DNA from: Paracoccaceae bacterium
Lineage (GTDB): Bacteria; Pseudomonadota; Alphaproteobacteria; Rhodobacterales; Rhodobacteraceae
Assembly: GCA_030625695.1 (NCBI GenBank)
Contig: DAOUQK010000208.1
Coordinates: forward strand, 1-6,781
Length of the DNA stretch: 6,781 bases
Direction of reading: 5' to 3'
Shown: positions 1-5,996 of the stretch, piece by piece
How positions within the stretch are numbered: position 1 is the stretch's first letter
Layout: each line of letters begins with the position of its first letter
Translations under genes and position numbers: made by a program
Notes under the pieces: model-generated
Database searches by the model: none
The model's input: the letters and a program-made list of their open reading frames with translations, nothing else
Told to the model about the DNA's origin: nothing

Positions 1-1
1 C

Positions 2-322
2 GAAGGGTTCTACGACATCTGCAAGGCTCGCCGCCTGACCGGTAAACAGGGCGTGCTGATCCCGAAATCGAATGTTGATCACCTGATGCTGCGCCAGGAT
101 GTGGTCGCTGCAGTGGAAAAGGGCCGGTTCCGGATCATTCCCGTTGAGACTGTTGACCAGGGGATCTCGGTTCTGACCGGGGAACCTGCCGGGAAACGGG
201 GCCGCAACGGCAGGTTCCCCGAAGGATCGGTTAATGCGCTGGTGGAACAACGAATGCGTGCCTTCGCAGCCCTGCGCCAAAGTTTCGGACACAACAGTCA
301 GCCAGAGCGGCGCGATCCATGA
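2..322 (+). CDS. LonB-like ATP-dependent protease, C-terminal end (partial)
   Basis: The open frame enters from the left edge in frame 2 and gives the last 106 residues, ending at TGA 320-322. It begins EGFYDICKARRLTGKQGVLIP and continues with a segment containing NVDHLML, IIPVETVDQGISVLTG and a C-terminal EQRMRAF helix. This is the end of the S16 (Lon) proteolytic domain in the LonB-like/COG1067 type of bacterial AAA+ protease, which degrades unfolded or regulatory proteins in an ATP-dependent way. In that family a conserved NEKIEGF-type segment carries the catalytic lysine. The window starts just after it, so neither the Ser-Lys dyad nor the ATPase domain can be checked. The family assignment comes from recalled motif resemblance. 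The stop overlaps the next start as ATGA, suggesting translational coupling to the UspA-like gene. Confidence 0.85.
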   Translation, partial: EGFYDICKARRLTGKQGVLIPKSNVDHLMLRQDVVAAVEKGRFRIIPVETVDQGISVLTGEPAGKRGRNGRFPEGSVNALVEQRMRAFAALRQSFGHNSQPERRDP

Positions 323-1125
323 GATCGCCCCCAGCAACCTCGTCGCCGCGCCGGATCATCATCGCCGCAAGTTGTTATGCGGATGCAACCCGCGCCATCC
401 CGATGGCAGCGGGGCTCGCCCAATGGGCCGGAACCGACCTGCATGGCATCCTTGTCGAACAGGACGAGGCGTTGACGACCGTGGGAATGTTTTCGGCGCG
501 TCTGATCACATCCACAGGCGCACAGGTCGCGGCCCCGACATTGCCACAGATGCGCCGGTCGCTGGCCTCTGATGCGCGCGTCTTTGAAGCGGAACTGGCC
601 AAATTGGCAAACCTCTGTCGCTGGACGTTTGAACGTCTTCAGGGCGACCTCATGGCCCGGATGCGTGCCGCTGCGAAGCCGGGTGATATCCTGCTTGTCG
701 GGCACCACGGGTTTTACCGGCACCTGGGGGCCGTCATGCTGATCCACAGTCCCGGCCAGGCGCAGCACCGAGCCTTTGACATTGCATCAGAACTTGCGCG
801 TAGCCAGAACGCGCCGATTTTTATTTGTGCCGCAATACCCGACCGGAAACAGCGCCGCCTCGTGTCTGCCGAACTTGACGCCATGCTGCGCCGCGCAAAC
901 ATCCCTGGATCAATTGCGCATATTTTTGATTCAAATGTCGAAATCCTGGACCGGATCAACCGTTCCAGCGCCGTCGCGGTGATCATTGATGCCCAGGCCG
1001 GCCCTTTCAAAAGCGACGCCGATATGAGGCTTCTTCTCGATGTGGCCCGATGCCCGCTGGTTATCGTCAGCTCTGAGGACCAGCCAATGTCCTTGGGCCA
1101 TCACAATCCCGGGCAGGACGGCTAA
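319..1125 (+). CDS. Two-domain UspA-like protein of unknown function
   Basis: This 268-residue soluble protein has no signal peptide or membrane segment. Residues 11-48 (RRIIIAAS, then an alanine-rich helix, then LHGILVEQD) read like the first beta-alpha-beta unit of a universal stress protein. Residues 122-131 (GDILLVGHHG) resemble the DLLVVGSHG stretch that ends such a domain. A second half starts with APIFICAAIPD (165-175) and ends with LLLDVARCPLVIVS (238-251), like the C-terminal strand of UspA folds. The usual ATP-binding G-x2-G-x9-G(S/T) pattern is not clearly present in either half, so nucleotide binding is doubtful. The ATG overlaps the upstream TGA by ATGA and has only a weak purine stretch before it, so coupled translation with the protease is likely. 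Residues 77-120 form a probable helical insert. A stress role is inferred from the fold and neighbour only; the fold itself is a moderate-confidence call. Confidence 0.7.
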   Translation: MRSPPATSSPRRIIIAASCYADATRAIPMAAGLAQWAGTDLHGILVEQDEALTTVGMFSARLITSTGAQVAAPTLPQMRRSLASDARVFEAELAKLANLCRWTFERLQGDLMARMRAAAKPGDILLVGHHGFYRHLGAVMLIHSPGQAQHRAFDIASELARSQNAPIFICAAIPDRKQRRLVSAELDAMLRRANIPGSIAHIFDSNVEILDRINRSSAVAVIIDAQAGPFKSDADMRLLLDVARCPLVIVSSEDQPMSLGHHNPGQDG

Positions 1126-1263
1126 TGCGTATAGTTACATTACTTTGGGTTCAAACGGCACCGGTGGCACCCAGGCACGCATCATCAAGGGCGACCCGGC
1201 CCATCAGAGACTAATCTTGGCGAGGTCGCTTGCCCGATTGGTTACGGTGTCGGAATCTTGTCT

Positions 1264-1277
1264 TTGCGCAAGATCAA
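1264..1277 (+). promoter_or_regulatory. Candidate FNR/NnrR-type CRP-family binding site
   Basis: The sequence TTGCGCAAGATCAA has the TTG-N8-CAA spacing of FNR-family sites. Its right half, ATCAA, matches the FNR consensus TTGATN4ATCAA exactly. Its left half, TTGCG, departs in two bases and resembles the NnrR/DNR-type half site of alphaproteobacteria. It overlaps a longer dyad, ATCTTG (1255-1260) and CAAGAT (1269-1274). If it acted as a class II activator site, transcription would start near 1312, where a loose TTATTG at 1298-1303 could serve as the -10. Control of the ATPase by oxygen or nitric oxide is an inference from this one degenerate site. Confidence 0.3.
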
Positions 1278-1349
1278 GGAAGAGGTGAGGTGATTTGTTA
1301 TTGATTGGGCTGAGGCAATCTGATCGCGCCCATCTTGATTTTCTGGCTA

Positions 1350-1364
1350 TTGCCATAGTGGCAA
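1350..1364. promoter_or_regulatory. Perfect dyad TTGCCA-TAG-TGGCAA, possible operator
   Basis: Two 6-base arms are exact reverse complements around a 3-base centre, 116 bases before the ATPase start. The core fits the T-N11-A pattern with dyad symmetry of LysR-type regulator sites (T at 1351, A at 1363). The CAA spacing is one base too long for an FNR-family site. It could also form a short RNA hairpin, but with no T tract it is not a typical terminator. No regulator gene is visible in the window. Confidence 0.3.
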
Positions 1365-1479
1365 AAGACGGGGCATTCTCTTAAGTTATGATCGCACTTG
1401 GTCGCTGAGTGATGCCTCTTGCAGAACCGAGCCTGATACAAGCCCTTGCGTGTACCTGAACCCCAACACGGGACAACCG

Positions 1480-4143
1480 ATGAAACAAACCGTGTCAACA
1501 GCCCATTCCCTTGCCAGTGATGAGTGCCTTCAGGACTTGAACTGCTCTGTAGCAGGGCTTTCTTCGAGCGAGGCAGCACTGCGTCTGGCGCAGCACGGGC
1601 CGAACCGGTTGCCTGCTCCGCCCCGCCGTTCGGTGCTGCTGCGGTTTCTGGCGCATTTCCACAATGTACTGATATACGTTCTGATCGGGGCATCCGCCGT
1701 CACGGCGTCACTTGGACATTGGATCGATACCGGGGTGATCCTCGCTGTGGTGCTGATCAACGCTGTAATGGGTTTTGTTCAGGAGGGGCGCGCAGAGAGC
1801 GCAATGGCAGCGATCCGCTCGATGTTGGCCCTGCATGCTTCGGTACTTCGGGACGGTAAGCGGGTCAGCACCGATGCAGCCGATTTGGTGCCCGGCGATC
1901 TGGTTTTGTTGGAACCTGGCGACAAGGTGCCCGCCGATCTGCGGCTGATCGAAGTCAAAGGCCTGCACACACAGGAAGCCATCCTGACCGGGGAATCGGT
2001 GCCGGTGGAAAAGACGACAGACCCCGTGGCCGAAGATACTGATCTGGGTGACCGCAAGCCGATGGCCTTCAGCGGAACGCTGGTCACTGCGGGCAGCGGG
2101 CGCGGCGTAGTGACAGCCACCGGGCCGGGAACAGAAATTGGCCGGATCAGCGGCCTTCTCGGCGAGGTCGAGGTTCTGACAACACCTTTGGTCGAACAGA
2201 TGGACCGCTTTGCCCGCTGGTTGACGGTGCTGATCCTGCTGATCTCGGCTGCATTGCTGGTGTTTGGCTATTTCGTCGAACACATCTCCTTTTCCGATCA
2301 GTTCATGGCCGTGGTGGGCCTGGCGGTGGCTGCCATTCCCGAAGGTCTGCCCGCCGTGCTGACGATCACCTTGTCGGTTGGCGTGCAGGCTATGGCAAAA
2401 CGCAATGCCATCATCCGTCACCTGCCCGCAATCGAGACGCTGGGGGCGGTGTCGGTGATCTGCACCGACAAGACCGGCACACTGACCCGCAACGAGATGA
2501 TGGTGGCGACCGCGCTCACCGCAGTCGCGCCCTATCGGGTGACGGGCACGGGGTATGCGCCAGACGGGGACATCTCGCCTACACCTTCATCGGGAGCGTT
2601 GGACGATCTCGCGCTGGCCGCGCTGCTGTGTAACGAGGCCGCCCTGTCTGAGGTCGAGGGGGTCTGGCATGTGGCAGGCGATCCGATGGAGGGTGCCCTT
2701 CTGGCATTTGCGGCCAAGGCGGGGGCCGATCCATCGGGTTGGACCCGGCGGGACGAAATCCCCTTCGACGCGGTGCATCGCTATATGGCGGTCCTGGTGG
2801 ACAGTCCGGCGAAGGAACGTCTTGCGTTGATCAAGGGGGCTCCGGAGCGGGTTCTGGCGATGTGTGTCGATCAGGCCGGAACTGGTGGCCACGAACGCCT
2901 CGATCCTGGCTTCTGGCATAACGAGGCCCACCGGATTGCGTCGGAAGGGCAACGGGTGCTGGCCCTGGCGATGTGCGCCATCGGCACGGACCAGTTGGAT
3001 GAAGACGATCTGCAAGGGCATTTGACATTGATCGGACTTGTTGGCCTGATCGACCCGCCGCGCGCCGAGGCCATCGCGGCGGTGGCTGAATGTCACAGCG
3101 CCGGAATAGCGGTCAAGATGATTACCGGCGACCACCCCGGAACAGCGGCTGCCATTGGTCGCCAGATCGGACTGAAGAACCCCGATACCGTGCTGACCGG
3201 GGCCGACCTGGATGGTCTGAGCGACGCGGGTATGGCCATTGCGGTGCAGGATACAAACATTTTCGCCCGCACTTCGCCCGAACACAAGCTGCGGCTGGTC
3301 ATGGCCCTGCAGGCGGACGGGTTAACAGTGGCGATGACCGGCGACGGCGTGAATGACGCGCCCGCACTGAAACGCGCCGATGCCGGCATCGCCATGGGGG
3401 TGAAGGGATCAGAAGCCACCAAGGAGACCGCTGATCTGGTGTTGGCGGACGACAACTTTGCCTCAATCTCAGCGGCGGTGCGCGAGGGGCGGACGGTCCA
3501 TGACAATCTGCGCAAGGTGATCAGTTTCGAGCTTCCCACCAGTTTTGGCGAGGCCGGGGCGATCATGGTGGCTTTACTGCTTGGTTTGGCTATGCCGGTT
3601 TCACCGGTCCAGATCCTCTGGATCAATCTGATCACCGGTATCACTTTGGGGCTGGCGCTGGCGTTTGAGCCAACCGAAGTGGGCACCATGCGCCGACCGC
3701 CCCGCCCGCGCCACGCGCCATTGCTGACCGGGGCGCTGATCTGGCATATACTTTTTGTAACGTTGCTGTTCGTGGTAGCGGTTTTCGGGCTCTACACTTA
3801 CGCGCTTGACAAGGGCTATACTCCTGTCCTTGCACAAACCATAACAATGAACATGCTGGTCGTACTGGAAATCGTCCACCTGTTTTTCATCCGCAATATA
3901 TTTAGTACCTCGCTGACATGGGCGGCAGTCCGCGGCACGCGGGTGGTATGGATTTGTGTGGCCATCGTGGTTCCGGCGCAGTTTTTCATCACCTACTTGC
4001 CGGTGGCGCAACAGATTCTTGGTACTCAGTCTGTTCCCTTGTTCGACTGGGTATTGATCGTGGCCATCGGTGTAGTGTTCTTTGCCATCATCGAAGTTGA
4101 AAAACAGCTTCGTCTGAGCCTAACCGCCAACAACGGAACATAA
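1480..4143 (+). CDS. Type II P-type cation-transporting ATPase
   Basis: This 887-residue membrane pump couples ATP hydrolysis to cation movement across the inner membrane. An N-terminal cation-ATPase domain (about 14-75) is followed by M1-M2 (about 60-100), the actuator motif TGES (170-173), M4 with PEGLP (287-291), the phosphorylation motif DKTGTLT with Asp330, nucleotide-binding KGAPE (452-456), ITGD (548-551) and TGDGVNDAP (620-628), then six C-terminal helices. Glu288 in M4 and Glu691 in M5 match the ion-binding glutamates of SERCA (E309, E771). M6 reads NLITGITLGLAL (716-727), keeping Asn716 and Thr719 but with Gly720 where SERCA and Na,K-ATPase have a binding aspartate. Bacterial pumps of this COG0474 type have uncertain ions, so calcium should not be assumed. 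I chose ATG 1480, with GGGA six bases upstream, over the in-frame GTG 1450, which lacks a ribosome binding site. The oxidoreductase gene follows 52 bases later. Confidence 0.93.
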   Translation: MKQTVSTAHSLASDECLQDLNCSVAGLSSSEAALRLAQHGPNRLPAPPRRSVLLRFLAHFHNVLIYVLIGASAVTASLGHWIDTGVILAVVLINAVMGFVQEGRAESAMAAIRSMLALHASVLRDGKRVSTDAADLVPGDLVLLEPGDKVPADLRLIEVKGLHTQEAILTGESVPVEKTTDPVAEDTDLGDRKPMAFSGTLVTAGSGRGVVTATGPGTEIGRISGLLGEVEVLTTPLVEQMDRFARWLTVLILLISAALLVFGYFVEHISFSDQFMAVVGLAVAAIPEGLPAVLTITLSVGVQAMAKRNAIIRHLPAIETLGAVSVICTDKTGTLTRNEMMVATALTAVAPYRVTGTGYAPDGDISPTPSSGALDDLALAALLCNEAALSEVEGVWHVAGDPMEGALLAFAAKAGADPSGWTRRDEIPFDAVHRYMAVLVDSPAKERLALIKGAPERVLAMCVDQAGTGGHERLDPGFWHNEAHRIASEGQRVLALAMCAIGTDQLDEDDLQGHLTLIGLVGLIDPPRAEAIAAVAECHSAGIAVKMITGDHPGTAAAIGRQIGLKNPDTVLTGADLDGLSDAGMAIAVQDTNIFARTSPEHKLRLVMALQADGLTVAMTGDGVNDAPALKRADAGIAMGVKGSEATKETADLVLADDNFASISAAVREGRTVHDNLRKVISFELPTSFGEAGAIMVALLLGLAMPVSPVQILWINLITGITLGLALAFEPTEVGTMRRPPRPRHAPLLTGALIWHILFVTLLFVVAVFGLYTYALDKGYTPVLAQTITMNMLVVLEIVHLFFIRNIFSTSLTWAAVRGTRVVWICVAIVVPAQFFITYLPVAQQILGTQSVPLFDWVLIVAIGVVFFAIIEVEKQLRLSLTANNGT

Positions 4144-4195
4144 CCGATGCGCAAACTTACCCCGAAATGCTGAAACCTTTCGCCTGCGAGCCGAC
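4144..4195 (+). other. Spacer with two tiny chained ORFs
   Basis: The 52 bases between the ATPase stop and the oxidoreductase start hold two minimal frames. One is an 8-codon frame, ATG 4147 to TGA 4171-4173. The other is a 10-codon frame, ATG 4167 to TGA 4197-4199. They overlap each other, and the second overlaps the oxidoreductase start (ATG 4196) as ATGA. Neither has a good ribosome binding site, so they may be chance. If translated, they would hand ribosomes from the ATPase to the next gene. I saw no terminator or promoter in this spacer, so the two flanking genes are probably cotranscribed. Confidence 0.25.
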
Positions 4196-5515
4196 ATGAA
4201 TCCACGCCTTCTGATTTTGATCTATCTTTTCATGGTACTCCTTCCGCTGGGGTTGAGCTGGGTGGGCGGACGCCCGCCCCGTTCGGTCTGGGATGAACTG
4301 GCCTCGGGTGCCGGGATGCTGGCCTTTGCCATCATCCTGGCGGAATTCCTGTTGTCAGGGCGGTTCCGCGCGATATCAGCCCGGATCGGCATGGACGTGA
4401 CGATGCGGTTTCATCAACTTTTGGCACGAAGCGCGTTGGCGCTGGCGCTTGTGCATCCGTACCTCTACCGCGCACCGTTCAACCCGCCGCACCCATGGGA
4501 TGTTACCCGTCAGTTGACCCTGTCAACGGATGTTGCAGGCATTGTAACCGGTTTTCTGGCTTGGATGTTGCTGCCTGCGCTGGTGTTGCTGGCGGTTGAT
4601 CGCGAACAGGGTGGGTTTCGCTACGAAACCTGGCGGCTCATGCACGGGCTGGGGGCTGCCCTGGTTGCCGGGCTGATACTGTACCATACGCTGAACTCCG
4701 GCAGGTACAGTCAGGACCCAATCCTGGCCCGCGTCTGGATCGGCCTTTTCCTTGTTGCGCTGACCTCGCTGGCCTTCATTTATCTGGTCAAACCGGCTCT
4801 GAAACGGCAATCACCCTGGGTCGTGGACGCGGTGCAGTCAATCGGGCTGAACATCTGGGAACTGACGATCGCACCACGCGGACACAAAGGGCTGCGATAT
4901 CAAGCCGGTCAGTTCGTGTGGCTGAATGTCGGAAGCAGCGCAGCTTCGCTCAACGAAAACCCGTTTTCGATCAGTTCTGCGCCCAAGTCAGGAAACAAAT
5001 TGCAATTTATCATCAAGGAACTGGGGGATTTCACCCGAACTCTCGGTCAGATCGTCCCCGGAACGCAGGCCTACGTTGACGGTCCGCACGGTAATCTGGT
5101 GATCTCGGGGCGTACCGAACCCGGAATTGCCCTGATTGCCGGGGGCGTGGGCATCGCGCCCCTGTTGGGCATCCTGCGACAGTTGCACCACGATAAGGAC
5201 ACGCGCCCGACTGCACTGATCTATGGCAACCGCGTTGAGGCGCAAATTGTCTGTCGCGATGAACTGGAAACGCTGGCTTGCGAGCATGGTACCAAAATCG
5301 TGCACGCGCTGTATGAGCCACCCGCGGATTGGACAGGCCATGTCGGCATGTGCGACGCCGATCTGATCCGCCGGGTTTTCGGTCGATCAGAAATGCGCCA
5401 GTGGTTATTCATTCTGTGCGGCCCGCCAATAATGATGGAAGTGGCCGAGGAAACACTGATTGGCATGGGTGTTCCTGCACGTCAGATACTGTCAGAGAGG
5501 TTCAACTATGAGTAA
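4196..5515 (+). CDS. Ferric reductase/NADPH oxidase-like flavohaem oxidoreductase
   Basis: This 439-residue membrane protein is predicted to pass electrons from NAD(P)H through FAD and two haems across the inner membrane. About six helices (near 4-22, 38-56, 72-90, 113-133, 147-166, 180-199) form a ferric-reductase-type domain. Two His-X13-His pairs are visible, His73/His87 and His150/His164, the bis-haem pattern of the FRD/NOX superfamily. The FAD-binding domain (about 212-305) carries NPFSISSAP (255-263), where relatives usually have HPF[ST]. The NAD(P)H domain carries GGVGIAPLLG (316-325), CGPP (408-411) and a C-terminal SERFNYE. The final acceptor could be ferric iron, oxygen or a quinone; the sequence does not decide. 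No EF-hand or other regulatory domain is present. The start has only a weak GCGAG upstream, but the membrane-helix N-terminus fits the family. Its stop overlaps a downstream small gene by eight bases. Confidence 0.88.
   Translation: MNPRLLILIYLFMVLLPLGLSWVGGRPPRSVWDELASGAGMLAFAIILAEFLLSGRFRAISARIGMDVTMRFHQLLARSALALALVHPYLYRAPFNPPHPWDVTRQLTLSTDVAGIVTGFLAWMLLPALVLLAVDREQGGFRYETWRLMHGLGAALVAGLILYHTLNSGRYSQDPILARVWIGLFLVALTSLAFIYLVKPALKRQSPWVVDAVQSIGLNIWELTIAPRGHKGLRYQAGQFVWLNVGSSAASLNENPFSISSAPKSGNKLQFIIKELGDFTRTLGQIVPGTQAYVDGPHGNLVISGRTEPGIALIAGGVGIAPLLGILRQLHHDKDTRPTALIYGNRVEAQIVCRDELETLACEHGTKIVHALYEPPADWTGHVGMCDADLIRRVFGRSEMRQWLFILCGPPIMMEVAEETLIGMGVPARQILSERFNYE
5494..5500 (+). promoter_or_regulatory. 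Ribosome binding site for the 36-residue gene
   Basis: AGAGAGG lies inside the 3' end of the oxidoreductase gene, seven bases before ATG 5508. It is the best Shine-Dalgarno match in the left 5.5 kb of the window. It is the main argument that the short frame after it is translated. Confidence 0.55.
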
Positions 5516-5618
5516 TCGTTTCTCAAATCTGTCGGGACCAAAACGCCACCTGATCACTTACAGGCTATTCAACCTCACAATAGTCTTGGCCTTGGTGATC
5601 TTTGCGCTGCGGGGATGA
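5508..5618 (+). CDS. 36-residue single-helix membrane protein
   Basis: A short frame starts at ATG 5508 inside the oxidoreductase gene, the two sharing ATGAGTAA, and ends at TGA 5616-5618. The first 19 residues are polar and basic, including PKRH and YR. A hydrophobic stretch follows (about residues 20-34, containing LTIVLALVIFAL), then a terminal RG. By the positive-inside rule the N-terminus should be cytoplasmic, with one membrane-spanning helix. A well-spaced ribosome binding site and the overlap with the upstream stop suggest coupled translation. I do not recognise a family. The position suggests a small partner or stabiliser of the flavohaem oxidoreductase, by analogy with small subunits in other membrane redox complexes. 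That is inference. A chance frame remains possible. Confidence 0.55.
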   Translation: MSNRFSNLSGPKRHLITYRLFNLTIVLALVIFALRG

Positions 5619-5673
5619 GTTTCACGCCACCTATAGACTTCATTTCCCGACACGGGTGTTGCATGTCGTTGCC

Positions 5674-5693
5674 GACCAGCGCGTTTCCTGGTC
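5674..5693 (+). terminator. Weak hairpin after the redox operon
   Basis: GACCAG (5674-5679) and CTGGTC (5688-5693) are exact reverse complements around an eight-base loop, followed by TAGTTTC. The stem is short and the T-run is poor, so termination here is only possible. No better candidate follows the oxidoreductase/small-protein pair. Confidence 0.2.
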
Positions 5694-5813
5694 TAGTTTC
5701 ATGGGGGTCCCGGTTATTTGACGCGGTGTCGATTAACAGTCCGCCTAATTACTACCATCCGGACAGAATCTACTCCGTTGATTTCGTGTAATTTTTCCAC
5801 ACGACTCTTCAAA

Positions 5814-5833
5814 CGTTGAGGTGGCGTTGAGGT
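5814..5833 (+). repeat. Tandem direct repeat CGTTGAGGT x2, 11-base period
   Basis: CGTTGAGGT occurs at 5814-5822 and again at 5825-5833, separated by GG. The 11-base period places both copies on the same face of the helix, the arrangement used by OmpR/PhoB-type response regulators. The sequence itself does not match a site I can name. It lies about 165 bases before the lipoprotein start. Confidence 0.4.
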
Positions 5834-5837
5834 AAAC

Positions 5838-5854
5838 TGATCTACGGAAGATCA
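5838..5854. repeat. Dyad TGATCT-ACGGA-AGATCA
   Basis: Perfect 6-base arms flank a 5-base centre, immediately after the CGTTGAGGT direct repeat. It could be an operator or a small hairpin. There is no T tract, so it is not a standard terminator. Confidence 0.35.
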
Positions 5855-5984
5855 TTCAATCATAAACATTTTGGCCATTCGCAGGACCTCTGCCAGTGTC
5901 TTGCGTCTGCAATTTGGCGACTGAATTTTCAACTGAGCCGCTCTGGCGAGCGCGCCGGGCGGTTAGCGGAACGGTTTGAAAATC

Positions 5985-5992
5985 AGGAGAAG
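5985..5992 (+). promoter_or_regulatory. Ribosome binding site for the lipoprotein
   Basis: AGGAGAAG, part of a longer AGGAGAAGG run, sits four bases before ATG 5997, with its AGGAG core seven bases upstream. It fixes the start of the lipoprotein, whose signal sequence begins directly after it. Confidence 0.7.
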
Positions 5993-5996
5993 GTAA

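Larger units (their letters stand above)
1126..1479 (+). other. Non-coding gap upstream of the ATPase
   Basis: This is 354 bases without a supportable gene. All three forward frames lack a plausible start with a ribosome binding site. The only long open stretch with protein-like wording (about 1133-1291) begins after a TAG and has no start codon. The base composition is visibly less GC-rich than the flanking genes. I saw no strong GC hairpin with a T tract to end the protease/UspA-like unit. The gap holds an FNR/NnrR-like site and a perfect dyad, both listed separately. It is therefore the likely promoter region for the ATPase and the genes that follow. Confidence 0.5.
5619..5996 (+). other. 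Low-GC non-coding gap before the lipoprotein gene
   Basis: These 378 bases carry no gene I can support and are visibly richer in A and T than the genes to the left, especially 5730-5930. A 58-codon frame (5615-5791) overlaps the small membrane gene as ATGA, but it has no spaced ribosome binding site and uses codons rare in the neighbours (ATA, CTA, TTA, AGA). The gap does contain a weak hairpin, a 9-base direct repeat and a 17-base dyad, listed separately. A further CGCTC/GAGCG dyad sits at 5939-5952. No convincing sigma-70 promoter stands out. It marks the change from the redox operon to the accessory DNA on the right. Confidence 0.5.

Noticed and set aside
1159..1171. CACCGGTG palindrome and GGTG/CACC hairpin as a terminator for the protease/UspA-like unit
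   Set aside because: The stem is only four bases with almost no loop, and no T tract follows.
1133..1291. Forward open stretch ending in GYGVGILSLRKIKEEVR
   Set aside because: It follows a TAG and contains no start codon, so it cannot be a gene as it stands; no family was recognised.
1450..1479. Upstream GTG start that would add ten residues to the ATPase
   Set aside because: No ribosome binding site precedes the GTG, while ATG 1480 has GGGA at good spacing and the family N-terminus fits it.
1708..2421. Long minus-strand frame inside the ATPase gene
   Set aside because: It is antisense to a clear P-type ATPase whose motifs run throughout; such frames are expected in GC-rich genes.
5615..5791. 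A 58-codon frame overlapping the end of the small membrane gene as ATGA
   Set aside because: GGGG touches the ATG with no spacing for a ribosome binding site, the codons include many that are rare in the neighbours, and the product has no recognisable pattern.
5852..5963. Minus-strand open stretch ending in RKTLAEVLRMAKMFMIE
   Set aside because: It looks protein-like at the end but has a stop directly upstream and no start codon except very late ones; at most it is a remnant.
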